Positions 1 to 8,516 of a stretch of 64,000 nt of DNA are shown here, one piece after another. A model generated the notes under the pieces. That model searched no databases. It was not told the origin of the DNA and saw only the letters and a program-made list of their open reading frames with translations. Source of the DNA: JBLINH01 sp047639165 (lineage in GTDB: Bacteria > Patescibacteriota > Minisyncoccia > Phycocordibacterales > JAACPR01); contig JBLINH010000001.1 in NCBI GenBank assembly GCA_047639165.1, positions 1 through 64,000 on the forward strand, given 5' to 3'. The stretch's first letter is position 1, and each line of letters starts with the position of its first letter. Position numbers and translations under genes: made by a program.

Positions 1-87
1 TGGTTTTGGCAGATTAAAGAAGGTGATACTCCTGAAAGAAACAGTTTTGCTAAGACGGCACTGGATTGGTGTAAAGAAATGGTTTAA
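1..87 (+). CDS. 3' end of an unidentified gene (partial)
   Basis: An open frame enters from the left edge and stops with TAA at 85-87. It encodes the last 28 residues of a protein, beginning WFWQIKEGDTPERN and ending CKEMV. The fragment is too short to identify. A strong hairpin follows at once, which supports this as a true gene end. Its 5' part lies outside the window. Confidence 0.6.
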   Translation, partial: WFWQIKEGDTPERNSFAKTALDWCKEMV

Positions 88-127
88 CCCCAACGAAAGT
101 CTCGACTTTCGTTGGGGCTTTTGTTTT
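88..127 (+). terminator. intrinsic terminator
   Basis: A perfect 12-bp stem (88-99 with 106-117) closes a 6-nt loop and is followed by CTTTTGTTTT. It begins directly after the stop codon of the partial gene. Plus-strand direction is favoured by the T-tract. Confidence 0.85.
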
Positions 128-237
128 ATGCACACATATATTTCATTGTAAAAAACAAGACTTAGGCTTGTGTGTATACCTTTAGTTTTGGTTTGAGTCC
201 ACTTTGAGTAGTCGTATCAAATTTTGAGTTTTTTCTT

Positions 238-840
238 TTACCCTCGATTCTTCAAAGCGTTTGAAATAGTATCCCTATCTGAATATTCAAGTTCAGTACC
301 AGTTGAAAGTCCTCTCCCCAGTGTGGATATATTTAATCCAGTGTTTTCTAACTCTTTCTTTAAATACTCCACTGTATTATCTCCTTCAGGATTAGCGGAC
401 AAAGCTAAAATTACTTCTTCTAATCCATCAATCTTTCTTCTCTCTACAAGTTGTTTTAGTTCCACCACTCTAATCTTTTTTCCAGGTTCTTTCTCAAGAA
501 CAGGAAGTTGACCACCGAGTATGAAATAGTACCCGTCGTACTCATCACTTTTTTCTATAGCATCAAAATCAACATCACGGGCTACTACTATAAGTTGCTT
601 AGTATCTCTTTTTGATCCACACACGTTACATATATTTTCACCTGAATGATTTATAGGGAAGTACCTAAAACAATCGGTACATACTTGTACAGAGTTCTTT
701 AGATCAGGAATCATACGAACCATGTCATTTAGATACGAATCGTTTTTTCGCAGAAGGAAATATACAAAACGTTTAGCTTGTCTTGGACCAACTCCCGGAA
801 ACTCTCTAAAATATTCAGTTAGTTTATCTATAGGACTCAT
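238..840 (-). CDS. recR: Recombination mediator protein RecR
   Basis: RecR acts with RecO/RecF to load RecA on gapped DNA in the cytoplasm. The 200-residue length is normal for the family. The N-terminal helix-hairpin-helix reads FREFPGVGPRQAKRF (about residues 11-25). The zinc site uses CTDC (54-57) and CNVC (71-74). A Toprim domain follows from about residue 80 to 175, with VVARDVDFDAIE at its start. The usual ISPLDGIGP stretch after LGG is replaced by QLPVLEKEPGKK, so the ring-contact loop is divergent. The gene starts 2 nt after the dnaB stop, so the two are probably co-transcribed in the order dnaB-recR. Confidence 0.93.
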   Translation of the reverse strand: MSPIDKLTEYFREFPGVGPRQAKRFVYFLLRKNDSYLNDMVRMIPDLKNSVQVCTDCFRYFPINHSGENICNVCGSKRDTKQLIVVARDVDFDAIEKSDEYDGYYFILGGQLPVLEKEPGKKIRVVELKQLVERRKIDGLEEVILALSANPEGDNTVEYLKKELENTGLNISTLGRGLSTGTELEYSDRDTISNALKNRG

Positions 841-842
841 TT

Positions 843-2189
843 TTAGAATTCATCAATATCACTTGTTTCAACATCTATGAAACATGCTTTCTTATCATCA
901 AAGAATAGATCACATTTTCCTGTAGGACCATTTCGATGTTTTTCGATTAGGATCTCTGCGATACCTGGTTTGTCACTGTTCTCATTATACTTATCATCTC
1001 TATGGATGAACATAACAACATCAGCATCCTGCTCAATAGAACCAGAGTCTCGTAGGTCGGATAGTCTAGGTTTTCCTCCTCTTGCTTCAACAGCTCGAGA
1101 AAGCTGTGAAAGTGCAAGAACAGGTACATCAAGCTCACGAGCTAGAGATTTAAGAGATCTTGAAATCTCTGTAACTTGTTGAACCATGTTGTCACTGTTC
1201 CTTGAATTAGTAGGGGACATTAGCTGCAAATAGTCGACAATGATAAGTCCTAGACCTTTTTCTCTTTTCAATCTTCTCGCTACTGATCTCATCTTTAGGA
1301 TATTACTTCCAGGCTCATCATCAATATAGATAGGTGCGTTTGAAAGGGTATCTAGAGCATCTCTAATTCGGTCAAAATCGGAGTCTCCTGTTAAGTTACC
1401 TGTTCGGAGCTTCCATTGGTCAACTTGAGCTTGTGTTGCAAGCATACGGTCAATTAGCTGTTGTGAACTCATCTCTAGAGAGAATATTCCAACGGGAATA
1501 TTGTTTTCAATTGCAGTTCTTCTGGCAATATCAAGAGCAAGAGTTGTCTTTCCCATAGAAGGTCTAGCAGCTAGAATTATGAGGTCTGAGTTCTGTAGAC
1601 CCGATAGCTTTTTGTCTAAGCCTTTGAATCCTGTGGGTACACCTCTTAGTTCACCGGTAGACTTTTGTAGTTTGTCTAACCTTTCCCAAGCTTCAGGAAG
1701 ACTGTCTTTGATAGACACAAACTGGTGTGTAGTGCTGACATCAGTAGCTTGGAATATTTTCTTTTCCGCATGATCAAGAAGGTAGTCTAACTCTTGAGAT
1801 TCATCGTAACTAATTTTTGAAATGTCTTCCGATGCGTTGATCAGATTACGCATGATGGATTTCTTCTGAACAATTTCACCGTAGTGTTTTATATTAGCAG
1901 CAGAAGGTACTGATTCCACTAATTCTGAAAGGTATGAACTTCCACCAATTTTGTCTATTTCCTTTTTTTCCCGTAACCTGTGTGACAGAGAGAGGAGATC
2001 GATAGGAGTACTTTTATTGAAAAGCTCCATCATAGTTTGAAAAATTACCCTATGTTTGTCCGCATAGAAAGAATCTTCATGGATAGTGTCATTAATTTCA
2101 TGTATTGAGTCAGGTCGAAGCATTATTGATCCTAATAATGCTTTTTCGCTTTCCATACTCTGGGGAGGGATTCTCGCGTGATTTGTCAT
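843..2189 (-). CDS. dnaB: Replicative DNA helicase DnaB
   Basis: This is the hexameric 5'-3' helicase that unwinds DNA at the replication fork. The N-terminal primase-interacting domain covers about residues 5-110 and begins IPPQSMESEKALLGS, the usual DnaB opening. The RecA-like domain has Walker A ARPSMGKTT (about 208-217) and Walker B LGLIIVDYLQLM, with the DnaB-family stretches PSMGKTTLALD and SDLRDSGSIEQDAD. At 448 residues it is close to full length with no intein. A TAAAAT box lies 6 nt before the ATG, so the mRNA is probably leaderless. recR follows after 2 nt. Confidence 0.96.
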   Translation of the reverse strand: MTNHARIPPQSMESEKALLGSIMLRPDSIHEINDTIHEDSFYADKHRVIFQTMMELFNKSTPIDLLSLSHRLREKKEIDKIGGSSYLSELVESVPSAANIKHYGEIVQKKSIMRNLINASEDISKISYDESQELDYLLDHAEKKIFQATDVSTTHQFVSIKDSLPEAWERLDKLQKSTGELRGVPTGFKGLDKKLSGLQNSDLIILAARPSMGKTTLALDIARRTAIENNIPVGIFSLEMSSQQLIDRMLATQAQVDQWKLRTGNLTGDSDFDRIRDALDTLSNAPIYIDDEPGSNILKMRSVARRLKREKGLGLIIVDYLQLMSPTNSRNSDNMVQQVTEISRSLKSLARELDVPVLALSQLSRAVEARGGKPRLSDLRDSGSIEQDADVVMFIHRDDKYNENSDKPGIAEILIEKHRNGPTGKCDLFFDDKKACFIDVETSDIDEF

Positions 2190-2201
2190 GAAAGGATTTT
2201 A

Positions 2202-2415
2202 ACATATCTTAGAAAATGGGGACTTTATTATTTCTTTATTTCTTGTTGAGAAAGTGGGGACAATTTTCGCCAAAGAAAGAAAAATATGAGTAAGTTACGA
2301 TTTAAATTTAGTAATAGACTTTTTCTTATTTGATGGTGAACTTGATATTCGTAACAGATCCAGAGAGATTACAAGAATTAGGGAGTGTAAACTTGACGCT
2401 GCAATGTTACATTAG
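2202..2415. other. Intergenic stretch, possibly decayed coding sequence
   Basis: The roughly 300 bases between dnaB and the next plus-strand gene hold no intact gene. A plus-strand ATG near 2287 gives a 15-residue reading (MSKLRFKFSNRLFLI). In the next frame, an open stretch reading FDGELDIRNRSREITRIR runs on to a stop near 2415. The pair could be a frameshifted relic, but nothing in it is recognisable. The only clear signal is the promoter at 2416. Confidence 0.25.
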
Positions 2416-2443
2416 TTGACATATCACTATAATATTGTAATGT
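2416..2443 (+). promoter_or_regulatory. Sigma-70-type promoter
   Basis: TTGACA at 2416-2421, a 16-nt spacer, and TAATGT at 2438-2443. Transcription would begin near 2450, about 48 nt upstream of the plus-strand gene at 2498. The same TTGACA plus TAATGT-like -10 combination appears before the plus-strand gene at 29860. Confidence 0.55.
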
Positions 2444-2497
2444 ATAAAACAGATTCTTTCTGGATGAACCAGTAGGAAAAGACAACAAATGTAATAG

Positions 2498-2974
2498 ATG
2501 AGTACAAAACACACAATCGATCTCAGCAAAGAACCTCGACTTCCGTTCGATAACGCCGTAGTGGAAAAACACGACGGCAAAGGGATTGTCGAAATCGAGC
2601 TTCGCTCGGACGACAACCTCTACCTCGGCGGAAAGAAAGTCGAACTCTTTCTGTCCGAAAGACAAAAGGGTATCAGTAGGATTGTTGGACACAAACTCCG
2701 TAAGGAGCTCAAAGACGCCGGGAAGGTTCTCTTGAACAGTAATGTTCTTGATTATATCTTTGATCATCAGGAGTTATTTCCTGAACACTGGAAGAAAGTT
2801 GAAAACGGTAAAACCCGTTGCACCTTCTTCCAGAATTCGACCTTTCGTCGCCCGTCGAACGACAAACTATACGCCTGCTATCTTTGTTGGTGCGGTGTTT
2901 CGTTGGATCGGAGCTACTACTGTCTCGATAGCGCTTGGGATTCGCAGGATCCGTCTGCGTTACTCGCAAGTTAA
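2498..2974 (+). CDS. Conserved Parcubacteria-type protein of unknown function
   Basis: The 158-residue protein matches a family I know from many Parcubacteria genomes, often in several copies. It has an N-terminal MSTKHTIDL segment, a middle containing GHKLRKELKDAGKVLLNSNVLDYIF, and an aromatic/cysteine-rich C-terminus built of a repeating pattern (LYACYLCWCG, YYCLDSAWDSQDPSALLAS). No catalytic motif or signal peptide is visible. The gene has its own promoter and terminator. Its base composition is richer in G+C than the neighbours, with codons such as GAC, CTC, TCG and GGC, so it stands out from the AT-rich surroundings. No clear Shine-Dalgarno sequence precedes the ATG. The family assignment is from memory; function is unknown. 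Confidence 0.75.
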   Translation: MSTKHTIDLSKEPRLPFDNAVVEKHDGKGIVEIELRSDDNLYLGGKKVELFLSERQKGISRIVGHKLRKELKDAGKVLLNSNVLDYIFDHQELFPEHWKKVENGKTRCTFFQNSTFRRPSNDKLYACYLCWCGVSLDRSYYCLDSAWDSQDPSALLAS

Positions 2975-2997
2975 TTTAATACTTAGACCCCTTTAGT

Positions 2998-3033
2998 CCC
3001 GCCCAATTTTCAAATTGGTGCGGGGCTTTTATT
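2998..3033 (+). terminator. intrinsic terminator
   Basis: CCCGC-CCAATTT pairs with AAATTGG-GCGGG around a short loop, with one bulged base, followed by CTTTTATTTTTTT. It ends the plus-strand gene at 2498 and overlaps the last codons of the converging cysS. Confidence 0.75.
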
Positions 3034-4381
3034 TTTTTCTAACTTCTTGTCTTTTGTCAGTATCTTTTACTTCATACCCAGCTTCTTCAATCATTTCTCT
3101 CAAATTGTCTGACCTTAGAAAGTCTTTAGAATCTCTGGCTTTTAATCTTTCATCCACCATTTCTTGTATTTCGTCAGGTAGACTTTCTCCTCCGCGTTGA
3201 GCTTTTAGTTTGAGTCCTAATACTTTATCAAAATCAAGAATTGTTTCTTTATTTAAATCTTTAATATTACTCCATATATATGCAATGGCTTTTGGAGTGT
3301 CTAAATCATCATTTATAATTTCCATAAATTCTTTCTTTTTTATTTCATCAATATCACCACTTTCTTTTTCTTGCAGGATATTCATTAATCTGTCTAGTGC
3401 ATTCTTGGCACCATCTAAAGCTTCAAAGGTAAAGTTTGTTAGAGTCTTATAGTCAGCTGTTAACAGCCAGTAGCGGTAGGCTAGGGGACTGAAACCTTTT
3501 TCCTTTAAGTCATCCAACGAGTATGTATTTCCTAGAGATTTTGAAATCTTCTTGTTATCAAGGAGAACATGGCTTGAATGCATCCAATAGTTGGCCATTG
3601 TTTTACCAGTTAAACTTTCTGTTTGGGCAATCTCATTATTATGATGTGTCCCGATGTGATCTATCCCGCCTGTGTGGATATCAAAAGTATCTCCTAGGTA
3701 TTTTCGAGCCATGGCGGAACACTCCAAATGCCACCCAGGAAAACCAACTCCCCAGGGAGATTTCCACTCTTGTTGCCTGTCTTCTTTTGATAGTTTCCAC
3801 AAAGCGAAGTCTGTAGGATTTCGCTTTTCTGTATTTACTTCGACGCGTGCTCCTTCTTGGAGTCCTTCAATGTCTATTCCACCCAGTGATCCATATGATG
3901 GAAATTTGGATGTATCAAAATATACTCCGTCTGAAGTTTGATATGTAAAATCTTTTTCTTCTAAGTCCTTGATCATTTGAATTTGTTCATCGATATGATC
4001 AGTGGCTTTTGGAAACTCAATATTTAATATATTAATATTTATATTATCAAGATCATCTTTGAAAGATTGAGTCAGAGATTCTGTAAGTTTTTTTGCACTT
4101 ATATTTTCTTTTTTAGCTTTCTCTTCAACTTTGTCTTTTCCAGTATCTCCATCATCAGTTAGGTGACCAACGTCTGTGATGTTCATGATTTGCCTAACGT
4201 TGTATTTGTTGTACTCGAATACTCTTTTTAATGTGTCAGCAAATACGTATGCTTTTAAGTGACCTATATGAGTTTTGTCGTATACTGTTGGACCGCAGGT
4301 ATACATAGAAAGGGAGCTGTTTTTTATAGGTTTAAACAGTTCTTTTTCCTTTGTCTTTGTATTTTTTAGATATATTTCCAT
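3029..4381 (-). CDS. cysS: Cysteinyl-tRNA synthetase
   Basis: This enzyme charges tRNA-Cys with cysteine (class I synthetase). Zinc ligand C29 lies in MYTCGPTVYD, directly before the HIGH motif (HIGH, residues 38-41). The other zinc-site residues are in WHLECSAMA and GGIDHIGTHHNNEIAQ, and the second signature is KKISKSLGN. The length of 450 is near the usual 460. The anticodon-binding region is compact but present (DFLRSDNLREMIEEAGYEVKDT). The gene starts 1 nt after corA, so the two form an operon. Confidence 0.96.
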   Translation of the reverse strand: MEIYLKNTKTKEKELFKPIKNSSLSMYTCGPTVYDKTHIGHLKAYVFADTLKRVFEYNKYNVRQIMNITDVGHLTDDGDTGKDKVEEKAKKENISAKKLTESLTQSFKDDLDNININILNIEFPKATDHIDEQIQMIKDLEEKDFTYQTSDGVYFDTSKFPSYGSLGGIDIEGLQEGARVEVNTEKRNPTDFALWKLSKEDRQQEWKSPWGVGFPGWHLECSAMARKYLGDTFDIHTGGIDHIGTHHNNEIAQTESLTGKTMANYWMHSSHVLLDNKKISKSLGNTYSLDDLKEKGFSPLAYRYWLLTADYKTLTNFTFEALDGAKNALDRLMNILQEKESGDIDEIKKKEFMEIINDDLDTPKAIAYIWSNIKDLNKETILDFDKVLGLKLKAQRGGESLPDEIQEMVDERLKARDSKDFLRSDNLREMIEEAGYEVKDTDKRQEVRKK

Positions 4382-4382
4382 T

Positions 4383-5309
4383 TTACAACCACTTCTTATA
4401 CCTGAAGAATGCGAACATTAATATCGCTAAAGATAACATTATTGAAAGAACTATCAAGAAGTCGTCAGGATTACCAATGAAAGGCATACTCTCTGTGTTC
4501 ATTCCAAATATTCCAGCGATAAGGGAAAGAGGCAGAACAACAAAAGTTGTTACCGTTAGTGTTTTCATGATCTCATTCTGTTTCGTGGCAAGTAGAGTGT
4601 CGTTTGTGGTTCGGAGTTCGTTTAGGTATTCTTTCGCACTATACAGAGTACCTTGGACTCTGTAATATTCACCGACAATACTCTTCAAATGATGACTGAA
4701 AGATGTTTCAAAGAATTGTGATGCAACTTTTTCAAAAGATTCCAATACATCTTTATGGAGTGACAGTGCTTCTTTGTATGTAAGAAGAAGCCAGTTTATC
4801 TTAGCTAATTCATATACCATTTCTTTCTCATCTCCTTTGAATATTCTTTCTTCAATCTCGTTAAGTAGATCTCTAGTATTTTCAATTCTGCTATTTAAAA
4901 TACCGTAGAAGTGTTGAATCATGTAGAAGAAAACAAAACCAGCATGATCTCCCATATCACTTCTATCTAGAATTGAATTAACTTCAAATACTTTAGAAAA
5001 TTCGTGAAGTTCGTCCACAGCTTTGTATCTTGTTGTAATGATTACGTTCTTTCCAATAATGAAATCAACCTCGTGGACATTTCTTGTTTCCTCCATGCTT
5101 GATGCTTTTGGTTCACCAGAAGGGAAGTGAAGGATTAGGTAAATAAAATCAGAATATGAATCTACACGACTTCTTGCAGACGGTGCAAGAAGTTCATCAG
5201 CTATTAAAGGATCTACGTTATATTTTTCTACTAAAGTTCTAGCTTCATCTTGAGTTGGATTTTCTAAATCAATCCACTCGATATTTTTATAATTGTTTAC
5301 ATACATCAT
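4383..5309 (-). CDS. corA: CorA-family magnesium/divalent cation transporter
   Basis: CorA forms a homopentameric Mg2+ channel in the cytoplasmic membrane. The 308-residue protein has the long cytoplasmic N-domain with a charged helical region (about 150-240). Two C-terminal transmembrane helices follow, and the signature GMN (269-271) is followed by the periplasmic loop TESMPFIGNPDDF. The C-terminus FFRYKKWL is typical. Two adjacent ATG codons are possible starts (5309 or 5306). A TATAAT box ends 8 nt upstream, so the message is probably leaderless. The promoter shares its -35 with the divergent S41 protease gene. Confidence 0.9.
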   Translation of the reverse strand: MMYVNNYKNIEWIDLENPTQDEARTLVEKYNVDPLIADELLAPSARSRVDSYSDFIYLILHFPSGEPKASSMEETRNVHEVDFIIGKNVIITTRYKAVDELHEFSKVFEVNSILDRSDMGDHAGFVFFYMIQHFYGILNSRIENTRDLLNEIEERIFKGDEKEMVYELAKINWLLLTYKEALSLHKDVLESFEKVASQFFETSFSHHLKSIVGEYYRVQGTLYSAKEYLNELRTTNDTLLATKQNEIMKTLTVTTFVVLPLSLIAGIFGMNTESMPFIGNPDDFLIVLSIMLSLAILMFAFFRYKKWL

Positions 5310-5317
5310 ATTTGATA

Positions 5318-5368
5318 ATTATATTACATAAGTTGCCTTTTGACACACTATATATATTTTGAGATACT
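5318..5368. promoter_or_regulatory. Divergent promoters with overlapping -35 elements (corA / S41 protease)
   Basis: Plus strand: TTGACA at 5340-5345, 17-nt spacer, GATACT at 5363-5368. Minus strand: GTGTCA at 5346-5341, 17-nt spacer, TATAAT at 5323-5318, 8 nt before corA. The two -35 hexamers overlap by five bases, so RNA polymerase can occupy only one direction at a time. The plus start site near 5375 excludes the upstream TTG at 5372 as start of the protease. Confidence 0.65.
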
Positions 5369-5389
5369 GATTTGGTAATTAACCCCTCT

Positions 5390-6598
5390 ATGAAGAACCA
5401 CAATTCACGTAACTTAATATTCTCAGGGGTAAGCTTAGCTATCTTATCTTCTATCTTTTTATTCGGCTTTTACTATGGGAGTCACTCAGAGAATGCTTTT
5501 CTAAATAACAGAGCAAATGCAAGTGAACCTGTTGATTTAGAATCTTTCTGGAAAGTTTGGTATATCTTGGAAGAAAATTTTGTGGCAGCATCTAGCACAG
5601 ATCTTACAACAGATGATGAGAAACTATACGGGGCAATACAAGGGTTGGTTGGATCACTGGGTGATCAACATACTGTATTTTTTCCACCAGTAGAAAAGAA
5701 AGATTTTGATGAAAACATCAGTGGTAATTTCTCAGGAGTTGGTATGGAGATCGGTGTTCGTAATGGACTTCTTAATGTTATTACACCGCTCAAGAACTCA
5801 CCAGCTGAAAAAGCTGGTGTAAGAGCAGAGGATGTTGTCTTAATGATAGACGGTGAAAGCACATCGAAGATGACTATAAATGAAGCTGTATCAAAGATAA
5901 AAGGAGAGAAGGGTACAGAGGTTGTGATCACTGTCGCAAGAGAAGGAGTTGCTGAAACAATTGATATCTCTATAACTAGAGATAATATAAAAATACCAAC
6001 AGTTGATACTGAACTTAGATCAGATGGTGTCTTTGTTATCTCACTGTACAACTTCAATGCTAATGCTACTAATGATTTCAGGAGAGCACTTCGAGAGTTC
6101 ATGTTGGCAAAGACTGACAAACTAATTCTTGACCTTAGAGGAAACCCAGGAGGATTCCTGACCGCAGCTATAGATATTTCAAGTTGGTTCCTTCCAGCAG
6201 GAAAGATTGTGGTGAAAGAAGACTTTGGAGGTAAAGAGGACGAAGAGGTATTTAGAAGTAGAGGATACAACATATTTAACGACAACTTAAAAATGGCAAT
6301 ACTTGTAAATGGTGGTAGCGCCTCAGCATCTGAAATTGTTGCAGGTGCACTACAATCACATGGTATTGCAGAGTTAATAGGAACAAACACATATGGTAAA
6401 GGGTCTGTTCAAGAGTTGATGGATATTACAGAAGAAACTTCATTGAAGGTTACTATCGCTAGGTGGTTAACACCAAATGGGAAATCTATATCAGATGGGG
6501 GACTTAGTCCTGATATAGAGGTAGAGTTTACAAATGAAGATTTTGAAGCAAAGAAAGATCCACAGTTAGATGCCGCAATCGATTATTTATTAAAGTAA
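5390..6598 (+). CDS. C-terminal processing protease (S41 family, CtpA/CtpB-like)
   Basis: A membrane-anchored serine protease that acts outside the membrane on protein C-termini. There is an N-terminal transmembrane/signal segment ([13 protein letters not shown]), a PDZ domain (about residues 100-190, [16 protein letters not shown]), then the S41 core. Counting from an in-frame TTG at 5372, the catalytic Ser is S318 in GSASASE, Lys is K343 in TYGKGSVQ and Gln is Q347; this 25+4 spacing matches CtpB. The ATG at 5390 is preferred because the mapped promoter would initiate after 5372. rplI follows after 5 nt, so they may be co-transcribed. Confidence 0.92.
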   Translation: MKNHNSRNLIFSGVSLAILSSIFLFGFYYGSHSENAFLNNRANASEPVDLESFWKVWYILEENFVAASSTDLTTDDEKLYGAIQGLVGSLGDQHTVFFPPVEKKDFDENISGNFSGVGMEIGVRNGLLNVITPLKNSPAEKAGVRAEDVVLMIDGESTSKMTINEAVSKIKGEKGTEVVITVAREGVAETIDISITRDNIKIPTVDTELRSDGVFVISLYNFNANATNDFRRALREFMLAKTDKLILDLRGNPGGFLTAAIDISSWFLPAGKIVVKEDFGGKEDEEVFRSRGYNIFNDNLKMAILVNGGSASASEIVAGALQSHGIAELIGTNTYGKGSVQELMDITEETSLKVTIARWLTPNGKSISDGGLSPDIEVEFTNEDFEAKKDPQLDAAIDYLLK

Positions 6599-6603
6599 GA
6601 AAT

Positions 6604-7047
6604 ATGAAAGTTATTCTATTAAAAGATGTAAAGAACGTAGGAAAGAGACTTGATGTGAAAGAAGTTAGCCAAGGGTATGGAATGAATTTTCTAATAAAAA
6701 GAGGTTTAGCCAAAGTCGCAACAAAGAATGAAGAAGCTAAAGTAAAGATTCTTAAGAGGGAAGAGCAGGTCAAAGGAGAGGTAAGTGACAAGCTAACAGA
6801 AAAAGTTTTCTCTCAAATTGACGGAAGAGAGATTACTCTAAAAGCTAAAGTAAATGAGAAAGGACATTTATTTAGTTCTTTAAATGAAAAACATATTGCT
6901 TCAGCAATAGGGGAGCAACTAAAGATTGAGATTAATGCTAAATGGATTGTTCTAAAAGAACCTATAAAAGAAGCTACAAAGTTTTCTGTTCCTATTCAAT
7001 CAGAGAAACATAAAGCTACTGTTATTCTAAATGTAGAAGGAGAGTAG
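6604..7047 (+). CDS. rplI: Large ribosomal subunit protein bL9
   Basis: The 147-residue protein carries the bL9 N-terminal signature: [19 protein letters not shown], followed by [17 protein letters not shown] long helix links to the C-terminal rRNA-binding domain. Many Patescibacteria lineages lack bL9, so its presence narrows the lineage towards groups that keep it. It sits 5 nt after the S41 protease stop and ends at a hairpin terminator. Confidence 0.95.
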   Translation: MKVILLKDVKNVGKRLDVKEVSQGYGMNFLIKRGLAKVATKNEEAKVKILKREEQVKGEVSDKLTEKVFSQIDGREITLKAKVNEKGHLFSSLNEKHIASAIGEQLKIEINAKWIVLKEPIKEATKFSVPIQSEKHKATVILNVEGE

Positions 7048-7061
7048 ATAGATTGATAAAA

Positions 7062-7092
7062 AAAGAGCCAACACATTGTGTTGGCTCTTTTT
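7062..7092. terminator. bidirectional intrinsic terminator
   Basis: A 10-bp stem (7065-7074 with 7078-7087), flanked by A-rich and T-rich tracts, lies between the converging rplI and rpmA genes and can serve both. Confidence 0.85.
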
Positions 7093-7102
7093 TTGTTTTT
7101 CT

Positions 7103-7375
7103 TTAAACAACGTTTACAACTTTCTTTACAACAACTCTGTTGTTGTAACTTGTCTTTCTCTTAGAAGAGAATTCAACCCTTCCTTCCTTTAGAGCAAATA
7201 GAGTATGGTCTTTACCTAATCCAACGTTTTCTCCTGGTAGAATTTTTGTACCCCGCTGTCTTACAATGATTGAACCAATCTTTGTAACTTGACCAGCATA
7301 AAGCTTCACACCAAGATATTTTGGGTTTGAGTCTTTAAGGTTTTTTGTTGATCCTCCGGCTTTGACGTGTGACAT
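7103..7375 (-). CDS. rpmA: Large ribosomal subunit protein bL27
   Basis: bL27 lies near the peptidyl-transferase centre. The 90-residue protein begins [20 protein letters not shown] and contains [20 protein letters not shown], both diagnostic. The N-terminus is [10 protein letters not shown], with no cleavable Firmicutes-type extension. It is a single gene here and is not next to rplU (bL21), its usual partner. Confidence 0.95.
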   Translation of the reverse strand: MSHVKAGGSTKNLKDSNPKYLGVKLYAGQVTKIGSIIVRQRGTKILPGENVGLGKDHTLFALKEGRVEFSSKRKTSYNNRVVVKKVVNVV

Positions 7376-7428
7376 GGTTTATGATTTTTTTATATTTCTT
7401 TTATCACTAATATGATAAACAATTAGGT

Positions 7429-7776
7429 ATGACTTTACAGTATATATTAAAAAAAATCAAGGGAAATAAGGGGTTAGTAGAATATTTACTTAATATAGGA
7501 ATAATTGGTACAGCTCTATCAGTAGCGTATGGATTAGGGTTAGTGGCTACAATACAGGCTAATGAGCCCAAAATTAGCTTTGAACAGAATGATTTGGTGG
7601 TATCCATAAAAGGGAACACTGAAAGTATAGGAAGCTTTTTAGCATCAAAAAACGGTACGAAGTACTACCCAACAGGTTGTAAGTCGTCTAATCGTATAAA
7701 AGAGGGAAATAAGGTCTATTTTTCTTCTGAAGATGAGGCTAAAAAAGCAGGTTTTGAGCTATCTAAAACATGCTAA
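7429..7776 (+). CDS. Small membrane protein with Ada-like metal-binding domain
   Basis: The 115-residue protein has one N-terminal transmembrane helix (about 21-43, NIGIIGTALSVAYGLGLVAT). A C-terminal domain reads GSFLASKNGTKYYPTGC, then VYFSSEDEAKKAGFELSKTC. The order Y-x-GC ... VYF-S-x-x-EA-x-x-AG-x-x-x-x-x-C matches the zinc-binding fold of Ada N-terminal and related domains, which Parcubacteria attach to membrane or secreted proteins. Only two cysteines remain in the motif here. It is predicted to face the outside. Partner and function are unknown. Confidence 0.7.
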   Translation: MTLQYILKKIKGNKGLVEYLLNIGIIGTALSVAYGLGLVATIQANEPKISFEQNDLVVSIKGNTESIGSFLASKNGTKYYPTGCKSSNRIKEGNKVYFSSEDEAKKAGFELSKTC

Positions 7777-7816
7777 AATCCTTACTTTACACTTGTTTAT
7801 AGCCATATTTAAGCTA

Positions 7817-7846
7817 TTGACTTTTAGGTAGTAAAGATGCTATAAT
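7817..7846 (+). promoter_or_regulatory. Strong sigma-70-type promoter
   Basis: TTGACT at 7817-7822, 18-nt spacer, and a perfect TATAAT at 7841-7846. It drives the transglycosylase-like gene, leaving a leader of about 100 nt that contains a pyrimidine-rich run and an 8-codon open frame (ATG at 7946) overlapping the likely TTG start of the gene. Confidence 0.75.
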
Positions 7847-7949
7847 AGTGTCAACTCAGACACGCGCTGGGTTTTTGTTTTACCTCGGTAAAACAATACG
7901 TTTCAAGACTTCTATCAAATTTCCTTGAAACCTGCGTTCGAAATTATGG

Positions 7950-8453
7950 TTGCATACGCAGATTATCTTTAAGAATTGGCTTATTATACAATTGACAATC
8001 AGTCTTGCCATGCTTGTAGCTTCAGTTACTGGTGCAGGACAAGAAGTCGTACTCAATCGAGTTGGAACACAACCGATTGAGGTAGAAGAGCGAGTACGAG
8101 TAGTAGATGAAATTGTAGTTGAAACTACAACTTTGACAACTAAAGAATACGTTAACGAATACTTCAAGGATACACCTATTCTTGTAGATGTAGCCTACTG
8201 TGAGTCTGGTATCAGACAATTCAGTACTAATGGGCAACCATTACGAGGTATAGTTAACCCACAAGATGTTGGAGTTATGCAGATTAATGAAAAGTATCAC
8301 TTAGATACTTCAGTTAGACTAGGCATAGACATCTACACACTTGAAGGTAATCTAGCTTATGGTAAGTATCTATACGAAACGCAAGGTACAGCGCCGTGGG
8401 AATATTCTTCTAAGTGTTGGGGTAAAACCCGAGAAGTAGCGTTGTTAAACTAA
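7950..8453 (+). CDS. Secreted lytic transglycosylase/lysozyme-like protein
   Basis: The 167-residue protein starts with a hydrophobic helix (WLIIQLTISLAMLVASVTGAG, abbreviated here to its ends WLII...TGAG), consistent with export. The C-terminal half resembles the short transglycosylase domain common in Patescibacteria. It has YCESGIRQF with a probable catalytic Glu, then GIVNPQDVGVMQINEKYH and a closing CWGKTR. It would cleave or loosen peptidoglycan. The frame opens at a TTG (7950); an internal ATG at 8010 would cut into the signal helix, so TTG is preferred. The gene has its own strong promoter and terminator. Confidence 0.75.
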   Translation: MHTQIIFKNWLIIQLTISLAMLVASVTGAGQEVVLNRVGTQPIEVEERVRVVDEIVVETTTLTTKEYVNEYFKDTPILVDVAYCESGIRQFSTNGQPLRGIVNPQDVGVMQINEKYHLDTSVRLGIDIYTLEGNLAYGKYLYETQGTAPWEYSSKCWGKTREVALLN

Positions 8454-8459
8454 CAACAA

Positions 8460-8495
8460 ACAAAAGCCACTACATACTGTAGTGGCTTTTGTGTT
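8460..8495 (+). terminator. intrinsic terminator
   Basis: CAAAAGCCACTACA pairs perfectly with TGTAGTGGCTTTTG around TAC, followed by TGTTTT, just after the transglycosylase-like gene. Confidence 0.85.
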
Positions 8496-8516
8496 TTATA
8501 AAATATTTAAGTTTTC

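Noticed and set aside
2287..2415. Possible frameshifted relic gene upstream of 2498
   Set aside because: Only a short two-frame reading with no recognisable similarity; listed as intergenic with low confidence.
5372..5389. TTG start for the S41 protease
   Set aside because: Lies just upstream of the predicted transcription start near 5375; ATG 5390 leaves the signal segment intact.
5665..6390. 241-codon open frame on the minus strand opposite the S41 protease
   Set aside because: It is fully antisense to a clear protease gene, is Ser/Pro/Thr-rich as mirror frames are, and has no promoter or ribosome-binding site.
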